NCBI RefSeq assembly: GCF_000317105.1
Contig: NC_019693.1
Location: 1,612,001-1,676,000, forward strand
Length of the DNA: 64,000 bases
From: Oscillatoria acuminata PCC 6304
Lineage (GTDB): Bacteria; Cyanobacteriota; Cyanobacteriia; Cyanobacteriales; Laspinemataceae
Direction of reading: 5' to 3'
Under the pieces are notes generated by a model that searched no databases, had not been told where the DNA came from, and worked only from the letters and a program-made list of their open reading frames with translations. Below, piece by piece: positions 44,936 to 54,226 of the stretch. The position numbers and the translations under genes were made by a program. Each line of letters starts with the position of its first letter. Positions within the stretch are counted from its first letter, which is position 1.

Positions 44936-46171
44936 TTATCCGACGATTTCGATTTCGGCTTTCCCTTCTCCTTCAATCCAGGCAATTTGGGCAATCCCGC
45001 GATCGCTGGCATATTGGCGAACCGCTGACTGACTGGAGTAGGGAGACAAATCCAGTTCCACAGGGAGATACTCCCCATTCTGACGCAGAGTTTGCGCGTG
45101 AGCAAAGGCAGCCGCATAGGCACGAGGACTGGTTGGCACCACTAAAGTCTGAGTGGCGGGGGTTGTCGTCGGCAGTTGACCCGTTTGCAGCAGGATTTGA
45201 TGTAAGTTTTCGAGTTTGAGCGCAAAGCCAATCCCTGGAATCATTTCTCCTTGGGGATGATACAGGCTTAAGAGGCGATCGTAGCGCCCTCCCTGTCCGA
45301 GGGATTGCGGTCCGAACTCAGTTTCGCTGACGACTTCAAAGACAATGCCGGTGTAGTAATCCAGGGATTGAATCAGACTCAAATCCAGAATGGGGGCCAC
45401 CGTTGTGCTCCCGTTGCTGCGAGCAGATTCCTCTAACAAGTCAATTAAGGATTTGAGATTTTCCAGGGTTTCCCGTTCCCCGGGTTCCAATTCCAATTGA
45501 CCCACCCGCTGCAAGACATCCTCGGGACGACCCCGGAGATCGAACAAAAATAAGGCCCGTTCCTGCTGTTCTGGAGTTAAGGGGAGGGCTTCGAGGGTGA
45601 GGCGATCGAGTTGGGCGATCGCCTCCCGGACTTTATGTTTCAGGGGTTCAGGGAAAATCCTCAGTAAAGAGCGAGTTAACCCCGATTCCCCTAAAATCAG
45701 CCGCCATTGGTGCAGTCCCAGACTCTGCAAACAGTCCTGCAAGAGCAACAAGATTTCTGCATCCGCCAGCAATCCGCCCACTCCCAAGAGTTCTACCCCC
45801 GCTTGATAAAATTCCTGCTGACTGTTGTGGGAGTTGTTTTTGCTGCGCCGAAATACATTGGCATTGTAATAAAGCCGTTGAGGAAAGGTGGTGTCCGTCA
45901 TCCGGGTGACAGCAGTGCGGGCGATCGAGGCAGTTAGTTCGGGACGGAGGGCCAAGGGGCTATCCTCCTCCCGTTCCTGAAGTTGGATCACCGTTGACTG
46001 GGCGATCGCGCCTCCAGCCATCAGGGTATCTAACCGTTCTACCGTTGAGGTGATAATCCGGTGATACCCCCACCCTTCAAATACCGGGCGCAGCCGCTTT
46101 TCGATCCAGCGTTTTTGGGTCACGTCAAGGGGCAGTAAATCCCTAGCCCCGGCTGGAGGTTGATGAATCAT
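44936..46171 (-). CDS. hisZ: ATP phosphoribosyltransferase regulatory subunit
   Basis: Histidyl-tRNA-synthetase paralogue that activates the short-form HisG in the first step of histidine synthesis. The N-terminus MIHQPPAGARDLLPLD and the class II core (PLALRPELTASIAR; RLYYNANVFRR; YYTGIVFEV; GQGGRYDRLL) match HisZ. The 411 residues lack the anticodon-binding extension of true HisRS, and the second HisRS signature is altered, which favours HisZ over hisS. Its ATG overlaps the stop of the J-domain gene (ATGA at 46168-46171). Confidence 0.88.
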   Translation of the reverse strand: MIHQPPAGARDLLPLDVTQKRWIEKRLRPVFEGWGYHRIITSTVERLDTLMAGGAIAQSTVIQLQEREEDSPLALRPELTASIARTAVTRMTDTTFPQRLYYNANVFRRSKNNSHNSQQEFYQAGVELLGVGGLLADAEILLLLQDCLQSLGLHQWRLILGESGLTRSLLRIFPEPLKHKVREAIAQLDRLTLEALPLTPEQQERALFLFDLRGRPEDVLQRVGQLELEPGERETLENLKSLIDLLEESARSNGSTTVAPILDLSLIQSLDYYTGIVFEVVSETEFGPQSLGQGGRYDRLLSLYHPQGEMIPGIGFALKLENLHQILLQTGQLPTTTPATQTLVVPTSPRAYAAAFAHAQTLRQNGEYLPVELDLSPYSSQSAVRQYASDRGIAQIAWIEGEGKAEIEIVG

Positions 46172-47118
46172 TTTTTCTTTTTCTCACCCAACAAACTACC
46201 GAAGAAAGCCGCTAAGGGAGATTTTTTGTTTTTCTCTTTCGCGGCTTTTTGCATCTGCTTTTGCAGTCCTTTTTGCGCCTCTAAAGCTGATTCTTCTTGG
46301 GGATTCAACTTCAAAGCTTGATTGATATGGACTTTAGCCAGGGTGTTCTGATTTTTCTTCAGATACGCTTGGCCGAGCAATCCATGAGCACGACTATTTT
46401 TAGGTTGAATTTTCAACCCTTCTTTTAACTCATTGACTGCCCCATCGTAATCTCCCCCAGCGATGAAATTTTCTGCCCGACGGCAATAGTTTTCAATTTT
46501 TGAGGGAGCGGATTTTTCAGCATCTGCCGTTGCTTCTGCTGCCGCAGGTTGTTCAGTTTTACTCTCTTCGGCTTTCTTTTTCCCTGAACCTGCTTTGCCC
46601 GCTTTTTTATCAGAAGCAGGCTTGCCCACGGTTTCCCCTTGGCTTTCTTTGCGTTGCAAATAAACCAAATTTAGCTCGCTAATTTGTCCAATTGTTTCCA
46701 GGGTTTGACTCAGGGTTTCATAGGATTGTTTACCCAATTTGGCGACGGATTCGTGATAGTCCGTTTCCAGATTTTGGGATTTTAATAACTGTTGAGCCGC
46801 TTCACTTTTGAGTTTAACTTTGTCCTTTTCTTGCACCAATCGTTTGCCCATCATCCCCAGCAACACCCCATGTTCCGCACGATGGCTTTCATTGGTGAGT
46901 TTGCTGTAAGCCGGATTGGCCAATTTTGACAAAATCTGAGTGGCGAGTTTTTTATCCGCCGCACTTTCTACCTTAGAACTGTCTGGATGCAGTCGTCTTG
47001 CAATGAGCATATAACGCTTGCGGATTGTATTAAAATCCGCATCCAGTGGCACCCCCAAGATGGCATGGTGGTCCTCGAAATCAAATTGAAATAAGCCTTG
47101 CTTGATGTTTAAAGACAT
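46168..47118 (-). CDS. J-domain protein with TPR repeats
   Basis: Residues 15-70 are a DnaJ-type J domain with the HPD tripeptide (ARRLHPDSSK), which stimulates Hsp70 ATPase activity. A Lys/Ala/Glu-rich middle (about 140-205) and two or three TPRs (about 210-285; NYCRRAENFIAGGDYDGAV) follow, with a Lys-rich end. A J domain joined to TPRs suggests a co-chaperone with a client-binding arm. It overlaps hisZ by four bases and so is coupled to it, though no shared role is obvious. Confidence 0.85.
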   Translation of the reverse strand: MSLNIKQGLFQFDFEDHHAILGVPLDADFNTIRKRYMLIARRLHPDSSKVESAADKKLATQILSKLANPAYSKLTNESHRAEHGVLLGMMGKRLVQEKDKVKLKSEAAQQLLKSQNLETDYHESVAKLGKQSYETLSQTLETIGQISELNLVYLQRKESQGETVGKPASDKKAGKAGSGKKKAEESKTEQPAAAEATADAEKSAPSKIENYCRRAENFIAGGDYDGAVNELKEGLKIQPKNSRAHGLLGQAYLKKNQNTLAKVHINQALKLNPQEESALEAQKGLQKQMQKAAKEKNKKSPLAAFFGSLLGEKKKK

Positions 47119-47332
47119 AGTAATATGCCCATCCCCTGGCTGTAACCTTATCTTTAGTGTACTTCGCCCTTGTCATTGCAGGGCGATCGCTATCACCATT
47201 GAGCATTGATACTCTCGGTGTGCTTTCGTCCTTTGCCCCCAAAATAGGGACAGAGGCGGTCTAGCAGGGCCTGAAACCCCTCGCGATCGCCCTTACCTGT
47301 CTAGGTTTTTACCAATTGCACCACTGAAGCAA

Positions 47333-47401
47333 ACACCCGCACCCTCAAGGGTGGGGCTACACGGACAAAGCCCGCCTGCGCGGGCTACTCTATAAAAACG
47401 A
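47333..47401. repeat. Dispersed double-hairpin repeat
   Basis: ACCCGCACCCTCAAGGGTGG followed by GAAAGCCCGCCTGCGCGGGC-like arms is the same repeat found at 37032, 37288 and about 59731. It lies in the 370-bp gap between the J-domain gene and the inositol-phosphatase gene, where no gene is seen. Confidence 0.7.
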
Positions 47402-47488
47402 CAACCGTTTACAGAGTCAGCAACCGAGCACTTTTATCAAAAACCCGAGAGGGGTAAGAGCCCAAAAATGCTGGAACTTCAACTGAAA

Positions 47489-48316
47489 TCAGGAATTCGC
47501 CCACCGTTCTAGGGGGGTAACCTGGAGGAGTTCCTGACTCAGACTCTCATGCAGTTTCCCATTGGTGGCTAAAATTCGTCCTGACTCGATTTTCCAGGGA
47601 CTGCCATCGTAGGCGGTGATTTTTCCTCCCGCTTCCGATAAAATCACCACCCCAGCAGCTAAATCCCAGGGAGAGAGTCCACGTTCCCAGTATCCATCCA
47701 AACGCCCACAACTGACGTAACAGAGGTCAATGGAAGCGGATCCGCTGCGCCGGACTCCTTGGGTCAAATGAGTCAGATGACAAAATTCGGCATAGTTATT
47801 ATCTGGGGTTTCCCGGCGATCGTAGGCAAATCCCGTGACTAATAAGCTGTTTCGCAATTCTACGGTTTCGGAGACGCGAATCGGTTGCCGATTCCGGGTG
47901 GCTCCCAATCCCTTAGCCGCCCGAAATAATTCGTTATGGAAGGGGTCAAACACGACTCCCACTTGGGGGATGCCATTAATCAATAATCCGATCGAGACGC
48001 CAAAGGGGGGATATTGATGGGCAAAATTAGTGGTCCCATCCAAGGGGTCGATCGCCCACAAATACTGGCTGGTGCTATCTCCCAGTTTGCCGCTTTCTTC
48101 GGCGAGGATGCCATGTTCGGGAACGTGCCGTCTAAGGACCTCTAAAATCGCTTTCTCCGAGGCTTTATCGGCGGCGGTGACTAAATCCCCCGATCGTCCT
48201 TTTTCTTCGATCGCATTTAAGTTCCCCCAGTAGGATTGAACGATCGCCCCGGCATCAAGGGCCGCTTCGGTGGCAATATCAAGAAAGATTTGGAGTTGTT
48301 CGGGGGTATGACTCAT
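47489..48316 (-). CDS. Inositol monophosphatase family protein
   Basis: Mg-dependent phosphatase of the IMPase/FBPase superfamily. Metal-binding motifs are LAEESG (about 73), WAIDPLDGTTNFAHQYP (about 87) and SPWDLAAGVVILSEAGG (about 218). At 275 residues it is of normal length. Members act on inositol phosphate, histidinol phosphate or sugar phosphates. hisZ lies two genes upstream, so histidinol-phosphate phosphatase is one option, but the residues seen do not decide this. Confidence 0.9.
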   Translation of the reverse strand: MSHTPEQLQIFLDIATEAALDAGAIVQSYWGNLNAIEEKGRSGDLVTAADKASEKAILEVLRRHVPEHGILAEESGKLGDSTSQYLWAIDPLDGTTNFAHQYPPFGVSIGLLINGIPQVGVVFDPFHNELFRAAKGLGATRNRQPIRVSETVELRNSLLVTGFAYDRRETPDNNYAEFCHLTHLTQGVRRSGSASIDLCYVSCGRLDGYWERGLSPWDLAAGVVILSEAGGKITAYDGSPWKIESGRILATNGKLHESLSQELLQVTPLERWANS

Positions 48317-48370
48317 GAAAATTTTAAGATTGACAGTTGAACGTTGAGCAGAAGACTTTGAACTCAGGAT

Positions 48371-49006
48371 TTAGGGCTGGTTCTGACGAAAGTCACTGGG
48401 ATGCACGCGCAAGGGGGTCTGGGAATCCCAAATTCCCTGTCCCATAATTCTGGCCTTTTCTTGCGCTTGGGTAAAACGGCGATCGTATTTGAGGTTGGGC
48501 GATCGCATCTGTGCCAAAACATATCCCCCGGCAATGAGTTCTTCATTGACCAGTTTCCCATCCCGCCAGAGATAAGCCAATTGGCGATCGGACCCGTCTT
48601 CCGTCTCAATATCCCATTCTAATAACAGGGTCTGCCCCTCAATCAGCCGTTCCAGTTGCTGTTTGGCCGCATCTCCCCAGGGTTTTTGCTGCAAATCCGG
48701 TGCCTCAATGCCAATTAACCGGACTCGTTTGGCCCCACCTGATGCACTCAAGTCCCGCACTTCTAAGGTGTTGCCACTGAGCACCCGCAGGGCCCTGACT
48801 TGTACCTGTTCGGAACGAATCGGGATTGAACAACCCACTAAAAACAGCAGTCCGATCCAGGATATCCAGGACTTACCCAGATGTTGAACATCCGTCCTAA
48901 CGGTAGAGGCGATTCGCGAATCGCCTCTACCGTTAGGGTTTAAGGGTAAAGGTTGGGTCAGTTCTGTACCGGACAACGGAAAATTTTCAGAGATCCGACT
49001 TTCCAT
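48371..49006 (-). CDS. Thermonuclease (SNase) family protein
   Basis: Residues about 68-205 are a staphylococcal-nuclease-like domain: VRLIGIEAPD (first catalytic Arg and Asp), the GDAAKQQLERLIEG helix, DRQLAYLWRDG (second Arg region) and GYVLAQMRS. A hydrophobic stretch with a lipobox-like FLVGCS (about 55-60) suggests an exported lipoprotein. The region coding for residues 24-37 is a perfect 42-bp palindrome (48896-48937), so the N-terminus is extended by a repeat or translation starts downstream of it. The gene ends 54 bp before the phosphatase gene and starts 5 bp after the ferredoxin gene stop. Confidence 0.8.
   Translation of the reverse strand: MESRISENFPLSGTELTQPLPLNPNGRGDSRIASTVRTDVQHLGKSWISWIGLLFLVGCSIPIRSEQVQVRALRVLSGNTLEVRDLSASGGAKRVRLIGIEAPDLQQKPWGDAAKQQLERLIEGQTLLLEWDIETEDGSDRQLAYLWRDGKLVNEELIAGGYVLAQMRSPNLKYDRRFTQAQEKARIMGQGIWDSQTPLRVHPSDFRQNQP
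48896..48937. repeat. 42-bp perfect palindrome within the thermonuclease 5' coding region
   Basis: The sequence CCTAACGGTAGAGGCGATTC and on equals its own reverse complement over 42 nt, centred on TCGCGA at 48914-48919. A shorter relative (GTAGAGGCGATTCGCTTGCT, then CGCCTCTAC) lies near 53893-53928, so it belongs to a dispersed palindrome family. Confidence 0.85.
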
Positions 49007-49011
49007 GCGGG

Positions 49012-49380
49012 TTAATCCTCATCTAAGGGCAGTCCAAACCGAACCTTGCCTTTGCCAAAGTAGCGCCCAAATTGCAGGTAGTACACTTCATCTTCATCTT
49101 GGGTTTCTACTTCTAAGTCGGAACGGGGATAGCTGACACAGAGGAGGGCATATCCGCGATCGCGCAGGGCTGGGGAGAGTCCCATCGCCTCCGGTTGATG
49201 CAGTTCTCCCGAGAGAACCCGCACGGCACAGGTGGTACAAGCCCCGTTCCGACAGGAAAACGGTAGGTCAACCCCTTTGTTTTCACAATGTTGCAGGATA
49301 TAACGGTCTTCGGGGACTTCAACGGTTTGGCTGCTGCCATTCTGACGATTGTGGATGGTGATGCGATAAGAATGGGTCAT
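49012..49380 (-). CDS. Plant-type [2Fe-2S] ferredoxin
   Basis: Electron carrier of 122 residues. Cluster ligands are in CRNGACTTCAV (C-x4-C-x2-C, about 43-50) and the fourth Cys about 30 residues later in ALLCVSYP. A C-terminal extension (YYLQFGRYFGKGKVRFG) is longer than photosynthetic PetF, so this is a variant ferredoxin rather than the main one. It is the first gene of a probable two-gene transcript with the thermonuclease. Confidence 0.9.
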   Translation of the reverse strand: MTHSYRITIHNRQNGSSQTVEVPEDRYILQHCENKGVDLPFSCRNGACTTCAVRVLSGELHQPEAMGLSPALRDRGYALLCVSYPRSDLEVETQDEDEVYYLQFGRYFGKGKVRFGLPLDED

Positions 49381-49645
49381 GGGGTGGCTCAGTAATCAAT
49401 GAAGGATTCGACCAAAGGATCTAATGCTTAGGTTACGCTATGTTTGATATCCGGATCTACTGACTCATCGGCTTGGCGATCGGGTCATACTTCCTCAAAC
49501 CCTTACCCCTCAGTCATTTTTTCCCCTGGAATCCGGCCCGAATTGCGGGATAAAATTTTTTTTTGTAAAAGGGTTTGCAAAACCACAGGGGTTCTGCTAG
49601 GATATGATTCTTGTGGGTATAAATTGAAATACATCCCATTTCTCT

Positions 49646-49732
49646 GGAGAGGTGGCCGAGCGGTTGAAGGCGCAGCACTGGAAATGCTGTTTAGGGGTAA
49701 CTTTAACGAGGGTTCGAATCCCTCCCTCTCCG
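49646..49732 (+). tRNA. tRNA-Ser (anticodon GGA)
   Basis: The acceptor stem GGAGAGG (49646-49652) pairs with CCTCTCC (49725-49731), followed by discriminator G. The D arm is GTGGCCGAGCGGTT. The anticodon stem CAGCA/TGCTG encloses loop CTGGAAA with anticodon GGA, a long variable arm follows as in class II tRNAs, and the T arm contains GGTTCGAATCC. CCA is not encoded. It reads UCC and UCU. Confidence 0.96.
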
Positions 49733-49763
49733 TTCTCACAGAACGGACATTCACAAGAAAAAG

Positions 49764-49800
49764 AAAACCAGCGATCGCCCGATCGCTGGTTTTCTTTTTT
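49764..49800 (+). terminator. Rho-independent terminator after tRNA-Ser
   Basis: AAAACCAGCGATCG (49764-49777) pairs with 49780-49793 across a 2-nt loop and is followed by CTTTTTT. The minus strand also has a T-run beyond the stem, so it can serve the converging EamA gene too. Confidence 0.92.
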
Positions 49801-49836
49801 CCCCTTTTGAGAGTCTGGTAACTCCTTTAAACCGCT

Positions 49837-51678
49837 TTAAGCTCCTTGTTTTGCCGGAACTGGGGCGACAGGGGCCGGTTTCTTTTGCTTAGTCATGTTA
49901 TCAACACTAATTCCGAGTACCCACAGGGTGACAATGAACACCCCAAGCCACTCATTCAACCCGAGTCCTTCCCCAATAAACAGCAGAGCCATTAAACTGG
50001 TCAATCCAGGACCCGTTGCCGCTACCACCGAGGCTAAGGGTGCACCAATCATGGGAATCGCAAAGTTATTCAAGGCGTAACCAATCAGGGTCGTAGCCGC
50101 TAGCGCAATACTACCAATCCATAACTGGGTCCAATTCCCTTCTAGGACGGTCCAGGTAAAGAAGTTCCCTTGACCTGAACCAAAGATGACGAAGGGAATC
50201 GCCAAGATTAAAATCACGGAAAAGTTAATGACGCTAAACGGTGCCGGATGCAGCTTCAGCTTGCGGGCACTGAGTTGGGTCAAAATTACATAGCCGGCAA
50301 AGGTCAACCCCGAGGCGATCGCGGTCCCAATTCCCAGGCCCAAATTCCCATCCGGTGCGCCTCCGGTGAGTCGTCCAGAAACCGTCAGGAAGCATCCCAG
50401 GTAAATCGTCACCGTGGCTAAGGCAAAGATAAAGCTAGGTCTTGCCCCAAACATGATCCAGGCCAAAACTGCCGTGACGGGTGGGAAAATAAAGAACAAA
50501 GTAATCGCCACCCCAGTTGGAATATTTCCCAGAGCGATATAGATAAAAAACTGGGACATAAACAGAAATAAGCCACTGCCAATCACGATCCACAGGGACC
50601 CCCGCTTTTCAGGATTGGCCAGTTGTTTGATATCCCGCCAGGTATTGGGATATAGGATTGGGGCCAAAATAAAGCCCATCAGTGGAACGACAAACAACAT
50701 CCGCATCCCTAGAATTAACAGGGAATTGCCCGCTCCTGGGGCCAACACTTGTCCCTCCCACAATCCAAAGAGGGATTGAGCACTGAGAATCGCCCGGGTG
50801 ATGATGTTCTGGAAAGAAATGGTAATCGAGGACAACAAGGCCAGGATTAACCCGGTCAAAAAGACATTACTTTCTGCCGGAGGGCTGGCGACTGGGGTGG
50901 CTGGGGGAGCGGGTCGGGTTTCCGCCATCGCCGCTTTTTCTGCCGCAATTCGCTCGCTTTGAGTTCCGGTTCCTTCCGGGCGATCGCCACGGTTGGGGGG
51001 AGTCCCCACAGGCAGTCCCTGTCTGCGGTTCGTGACAATCTCCGCAGTGGTGTGAACGTTGCCGGCTTCTTCCTGCAATTGCTCAATCAGGCGATCGACC
51101 AAGGTTTCTAAAATCACTTCCCCTTGCTGCTGCAACGAGTGCATTCGCCCGAGTTGCTGGGACAACGAGCTTTGATAGGTGCTCAGTTCCTGTTGCAGAT
51201 TTTTAAAGGTGGTGTTCAGGGTCGTATCTAACGATGCCAACAACCGATAGGCATTTTCATTCAAGTTTCCCGTCTGCGGCGACGACATTCCCATATTGGG
51301 GTCTAGGGTCGTTAAGGATTGCGACGGGGCCGGTGGAGCCACCATGATTTCCTTCAACCGCTCGCTCAATTCTTGTTGGAGTTGGGAGGCCATCACTTGC
51401 GCGAGTTGCTTTGTCCACTGCTGCTGTTGTTGCATTGGACGTCCCGCTCCCCCCTGCATTTGCCGCGATTGTATTTGCTGCTGTTGATTTTGCAGCTTTT
51501 GAATATCAGCAGTCAGGCGGGATTGTTCCGCTTGCAGTCGTGCCATGTCCCGAGCCAACTGAACGACTATATTTTGCTGAATATCTCGAAGCTCCTGGGT
51601 CATGGAACTCAGAAGGGTTTCGATTTCTTTAGTGTTACTGTTTGTCGAGTTTTCCGGTTGATTGTCCAGTTGCCCCAT
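49837..51678 (-). CDS. EamA/DMT transporter with long coiled-coil N-terminus
   Basis: The C-terminal ~330 residues (about 275-600) are a ten-helix drug/metabolite transporter of the EamA type (two five-helix halves; ALGNIPTGVAITLFFIFPP in the first and GAPLASVVAATGPGLTSLMA in the second). The N-terminal ~270 residues are cytosolic, Gln-rich and coiled-coil forming (for example LQAEQSRLTADIQKLQNQQQ), then Pro/Ala-rich. This is about twice the usual EamA length, and the fusion is in one uninterrupted frame. The substrate is unknown. Confidence 0.85.
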   Translation of the reverse strand: MGQLDNQPENSTNSNTKEIETLLSSMTQELRDIQQNIVVQLARDMARLQAEQSRLTADIQKLQNQQQQIQSRQMQGGAGRPMQQQQQWTKQLAQVMASQLQQELSERLKEIMVAPPAPSQSLTTLDPNMGMSSPQTGNLNENAYRLLASLDTTLNTTFKNLQQELSTYQSSLSQQLGRMHSLQQQGEVILETLVDRLIEQLQEEAGNVHTTAEIVTNRRQGLPVGTPPNRGDRPEGTGTQSERIAAEKAAMAETRPAPPATPVASPPAESNVFLTGLILALLSSITISFQNIITRAILSAQSLFGLWEGQVLAPGAGNSLLILGMRMLFVVPLMGFILAPILYPNTWRDIKQLANPEKRGSLWIVIGSGLFLFMSQFFIYIALGNIPTGVAITLFFIFPPVTAVLAWIMFGARPSFIFALATVTIYLGCFLTVSGRLTGGAPDGNLGLGIGTAIASGLTFAGYVILTQLSARKLKLHPAPFSVINFSVILILAIPFVIFGSGQGNFFTWTVLEGNWTQLWIGSIALAATTLIGYALNNFAIPMIGAPLASVVAATGPGLTSLMALLFIGEGLGLNEWLGVFIVTLWVLGISVDNMTKQKKPAPVAPVPAKQGA

Positions 51679-52253
51679 TATTCTGTTACCTCTAGCTTAT
51701 CGATCGTAAACTAAACTAATCGTCGCTCCCTTGGCACTCGGAGTGTTTTTGCTGATGGGTTGGGTTGAAATTTAATTGATTCGCTACAGCGAATCATGCA
51801 TCACAGCCTGGGCTTGACTCCATACCGATGTCAAACTGAAAAATTCCCTTCAGCTTGATATTCTAATCTAAATGAGTAGGCAGACGCACAGGTTTTGGAT
51901 GATTGTATCGAAGGTGGGTTAAATTTTCCATCAAACGATCCCATTGTGTTAAAAAACTCAACAATTAATTTGTTATAAAAAGAAAATTATTCCGCAATTC
52001 TACGGATGTTGCTTTTGGGGGGCGATCGCCCTAGAGTCTATCAAGTTCTGGAAACTCCGTCAGGGAAGGGTTCATTGGCAGTCCCGAGGGATGGGTTTTG
52101 CCGGGACCGCTTAACCCATCAATTCTTGACTTTTGTCCCCAGATTTTAGGACCCCGATGGTTACTATCCTCGGGAGATCGCCTTATCCCAAAGGCAGTTT
52201 GCTATCCCTTGAGGCTGTAGACTTGTTCAGACTCACGAAAACTGGATTGAGTC
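51679..52253. other. 575-bp intergenic region with small hairpin
   Basis: TGATTCGCT-AC-AGCGAATCA (51777-51796) forms a 9-bp hairpin. The A/T-rich stretch at about 51960-52010 may hold promoter sequence for the EamA gene. No gene is seen. Confidence 0.4.
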
Positions 52254-53606
52254 TTACTCCGCAAACAAGCGCACGAGGCTAAACAAACCGGCTCCTAAAA
52301 GAGCGGCGACTGGAACGGTAATAATCCAGGCTAAAAATACTCCCCGCAGGGTGTCCAAGCGAATGGATTTAGGGTTTTGCACCAATCCAATGCCAATCAC
52401 ACCCCCAACTAAGGAATGAGAGGTGGAAACGGGTAAACCAAACCGAGAAGCGATTAATACCGTAGTCGCCGTGGCCAGTTCTGCACAGAATCCACCACTG
52501 GGTTTTAGGGCAATAATCTTTTCGCCGACGGTGGCTATTACTTTTTTACCCCATATTCCCAGCCCTGTCACGATGCCTGCACCCCCCAATAGCAAAATCC
52601 ACAGGGGAACGCTGAAATCATCCAAGGGAACGGATCCGGTCCGGCGAATATAGGCGATCGCCGCTAAAGGGGCCACTGCATTCCCCACATCGTTGGATCC
52701 GTGAGCAAAAGCCACAAAACAAGCACTCAGCACTTGAAACCGCGCCAGTTGCTTTTCAACGGGGGAGGAATACACCGTCGAGTTGATTTCTGAGTTTTTC
52801 TCTAAATCGGTCTCTTGCTCCAACTCTTGCTCCAGTTCTTGCTCCAGTTCTTGCTCCAGTTCTTGCTCCAACTCTTGCCAATTTTCCCCATTCCCTTGTT
52901 CTAGGTTACGCCACTGAACCAGGGTGAGTCCAACTGCCGCCATCCCCCCCACCAACAAGGGTAAATCTTGCGGAGGAAGGACAATCCCAAACTGAGTCCC
53001 AATCCACACATTGACCGGATGCAGGACCTTGGGAAGCACAATAATCCCAAAGACGCCCAACAGCAGACTACTCAACCAAGGAATCCATTGGTCTAACTGT
53101 TGTAACGGTTCTGGGTGTTCTAAAATCCACCGCTTGATGAAACTATAAACTGTAGCGGCAATCAGAGCGCTAATGGCTGGGGTGAGGAGCCAACTGATGG
53201 AAATTAGGCCGATGGTGGACCAATCCACAGCATCGAATCCCACCGCCACGATACTAAATCCGGCGATCGCCCCAATAATCGCATGGGAAGAGGCCACGGG
53301 CCACCCCTGAGAGGTCGCAACCTGCAACCAGATTCCACAGGTGACCATGACACAAATCATGCCCGTCAGGAGCAGGTGTGGGGCATGAGCAAAAACACTC
53401 GGTTCCAGAACGCTGGTCGCTAGGGTTTGGGACACTTCTTGACCAAACAGAACGGCCCCTGTGAATTCCAATATCCCAGCAATCACCAGTGCCTGTCGCA
53501 GGGTCAGTGCTTTGGACCCGACGGAAGTCCCCATCGAGTTCGCGACGTCGTTTGCCCCTAGGTTCGCCGCCACATAAAAGGCTAAAAGGGCTAGTAATGC
53601 AGTCAT
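52254..53606 (-). CDS. PiT-family inorganic phosphate transporter
   Basis: Membrane permease for phosphate with about 10-11 helices. The two family signatures are present: NLGANDVANSMGTSVGSKAL (about 15) and HGSNDVGNAVAPLAAIAYI (about 300). The central cytosolic loop (about 245-265) contains a run of five to six ELEQ units, coded by a 12-bp tandem repeat at 52813-52878. The start ATG at 53606 begins MTALLALLAFYVAANLG, with the first helix at once. The neighbours are unrelated. Confidence 0.92.
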   Translation of the reverse strand: MTALLALLAFYVAANLGANDVANSMGTSVGSKALTLRQALVIAGILEFTGAVLFGQEVSQTLATSVLEPSVFAHAPHLLLTGMICVMVTCGIWLQVATSQGWPVASSHAIIGAIAGFSIVAVGFDAVDWSTIGLISISWLLTPAISALIAATVYSFIKRWILEHPEPLQQLDQWIPWLSSLLLGVFGIIVLPKVLHPVNVWIGTQFGIVLPPQDLPLLVGGMAAVGLTLVQWRNLEQGNGENWQELEQELEQELEQELEQELEQETDLEKNSEINSTVYSSPVEKQLARFQVLSACFVAFAHGSNDVGNAVAPLAAIAYIRRTGSVPLDDFSVPLWILLLGGAGIVTGLGIWGKKVIATVGEKIIALKPSGGFCAELATATTVLIASRFGLPVSTSHSLVGGVIGIGLVQNPKSIRLDTLRGVFLAWIITVPVAALLGAGLFSLVRLFAE

Positions 53607-54226
53607 GTAATCAGTTAAAAGATTAATTTTCCACTTGTTAAATGGGTTTCAACCCGAAATATTAACAATTAATTTTGATTCTAGTCTAAGATAGAATGAA
53701 TTGACAATTGATGGATTATTTTGAAGGTAAAAGTGTTATTTGTTTGCAGCTTAATTTGATTTAACCTGGGTTTTTACAAATTTTTAAAACGGTTTTCCTG
53801 GCTAAATGTATCAGAAAGTGGGCTTTTAAAATAACTTTTTCTTCCCCTAAATTTATCAGGAGTTACGCAGATTTTGAAAATTCAACCTAAATGTAGAGGC
53901 GATTCGCTTGCTCGCCTCTACATTTAGGGTTTAGTCTTAAAGATTAGCCCTGAATTGGTGGTAAATTGAATCGAGCCTCATCCGGAGTTTCTTGTAGGGG
54001 CGTATTGCATACGCCCTCTTTATCGGTCAATGGAATCGAGCCTCATCCGGAGTTTCTTGTAGGGGCGTATTGCATAAATTCTCTTGATCCGTCACTCTTG
54101 TTTATGAAAGAAACCCGGTTTCTCTAGTTGTGGGGACTAGAAACCGGGTTTCTAAGATAATTGTTTTCTCATCACCTAAATTAATGAAAGAAACCGGGTT
54201 TCTCTCGCTAGGGGGACAAGAAACTC
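53607..54226. repeat. 620-bp gap with three repeat families
   Basis: No gene is seen. A hairpin on GTAGAGGCGA/TCGCCTCTAC lies near 53893-53928. A repeat beginning GAATCGAGCCTCATCCGGAG occurs twice (about 53969 and 54031), each running into TAGGGGCGTATTGCAT; the second copy is truncated. GAAACCCGGTTTC palindromes follow at about 54110-54220. Confidence 0.7.

Noticed and set aside
44936-46171. Histidyl-tRNA synthetase (hisS)
   Set aside because: The C-terminal anticodon-binding domain is reduced and the catalytic histidine motifs are altered; HisZ fits length and sequence better.
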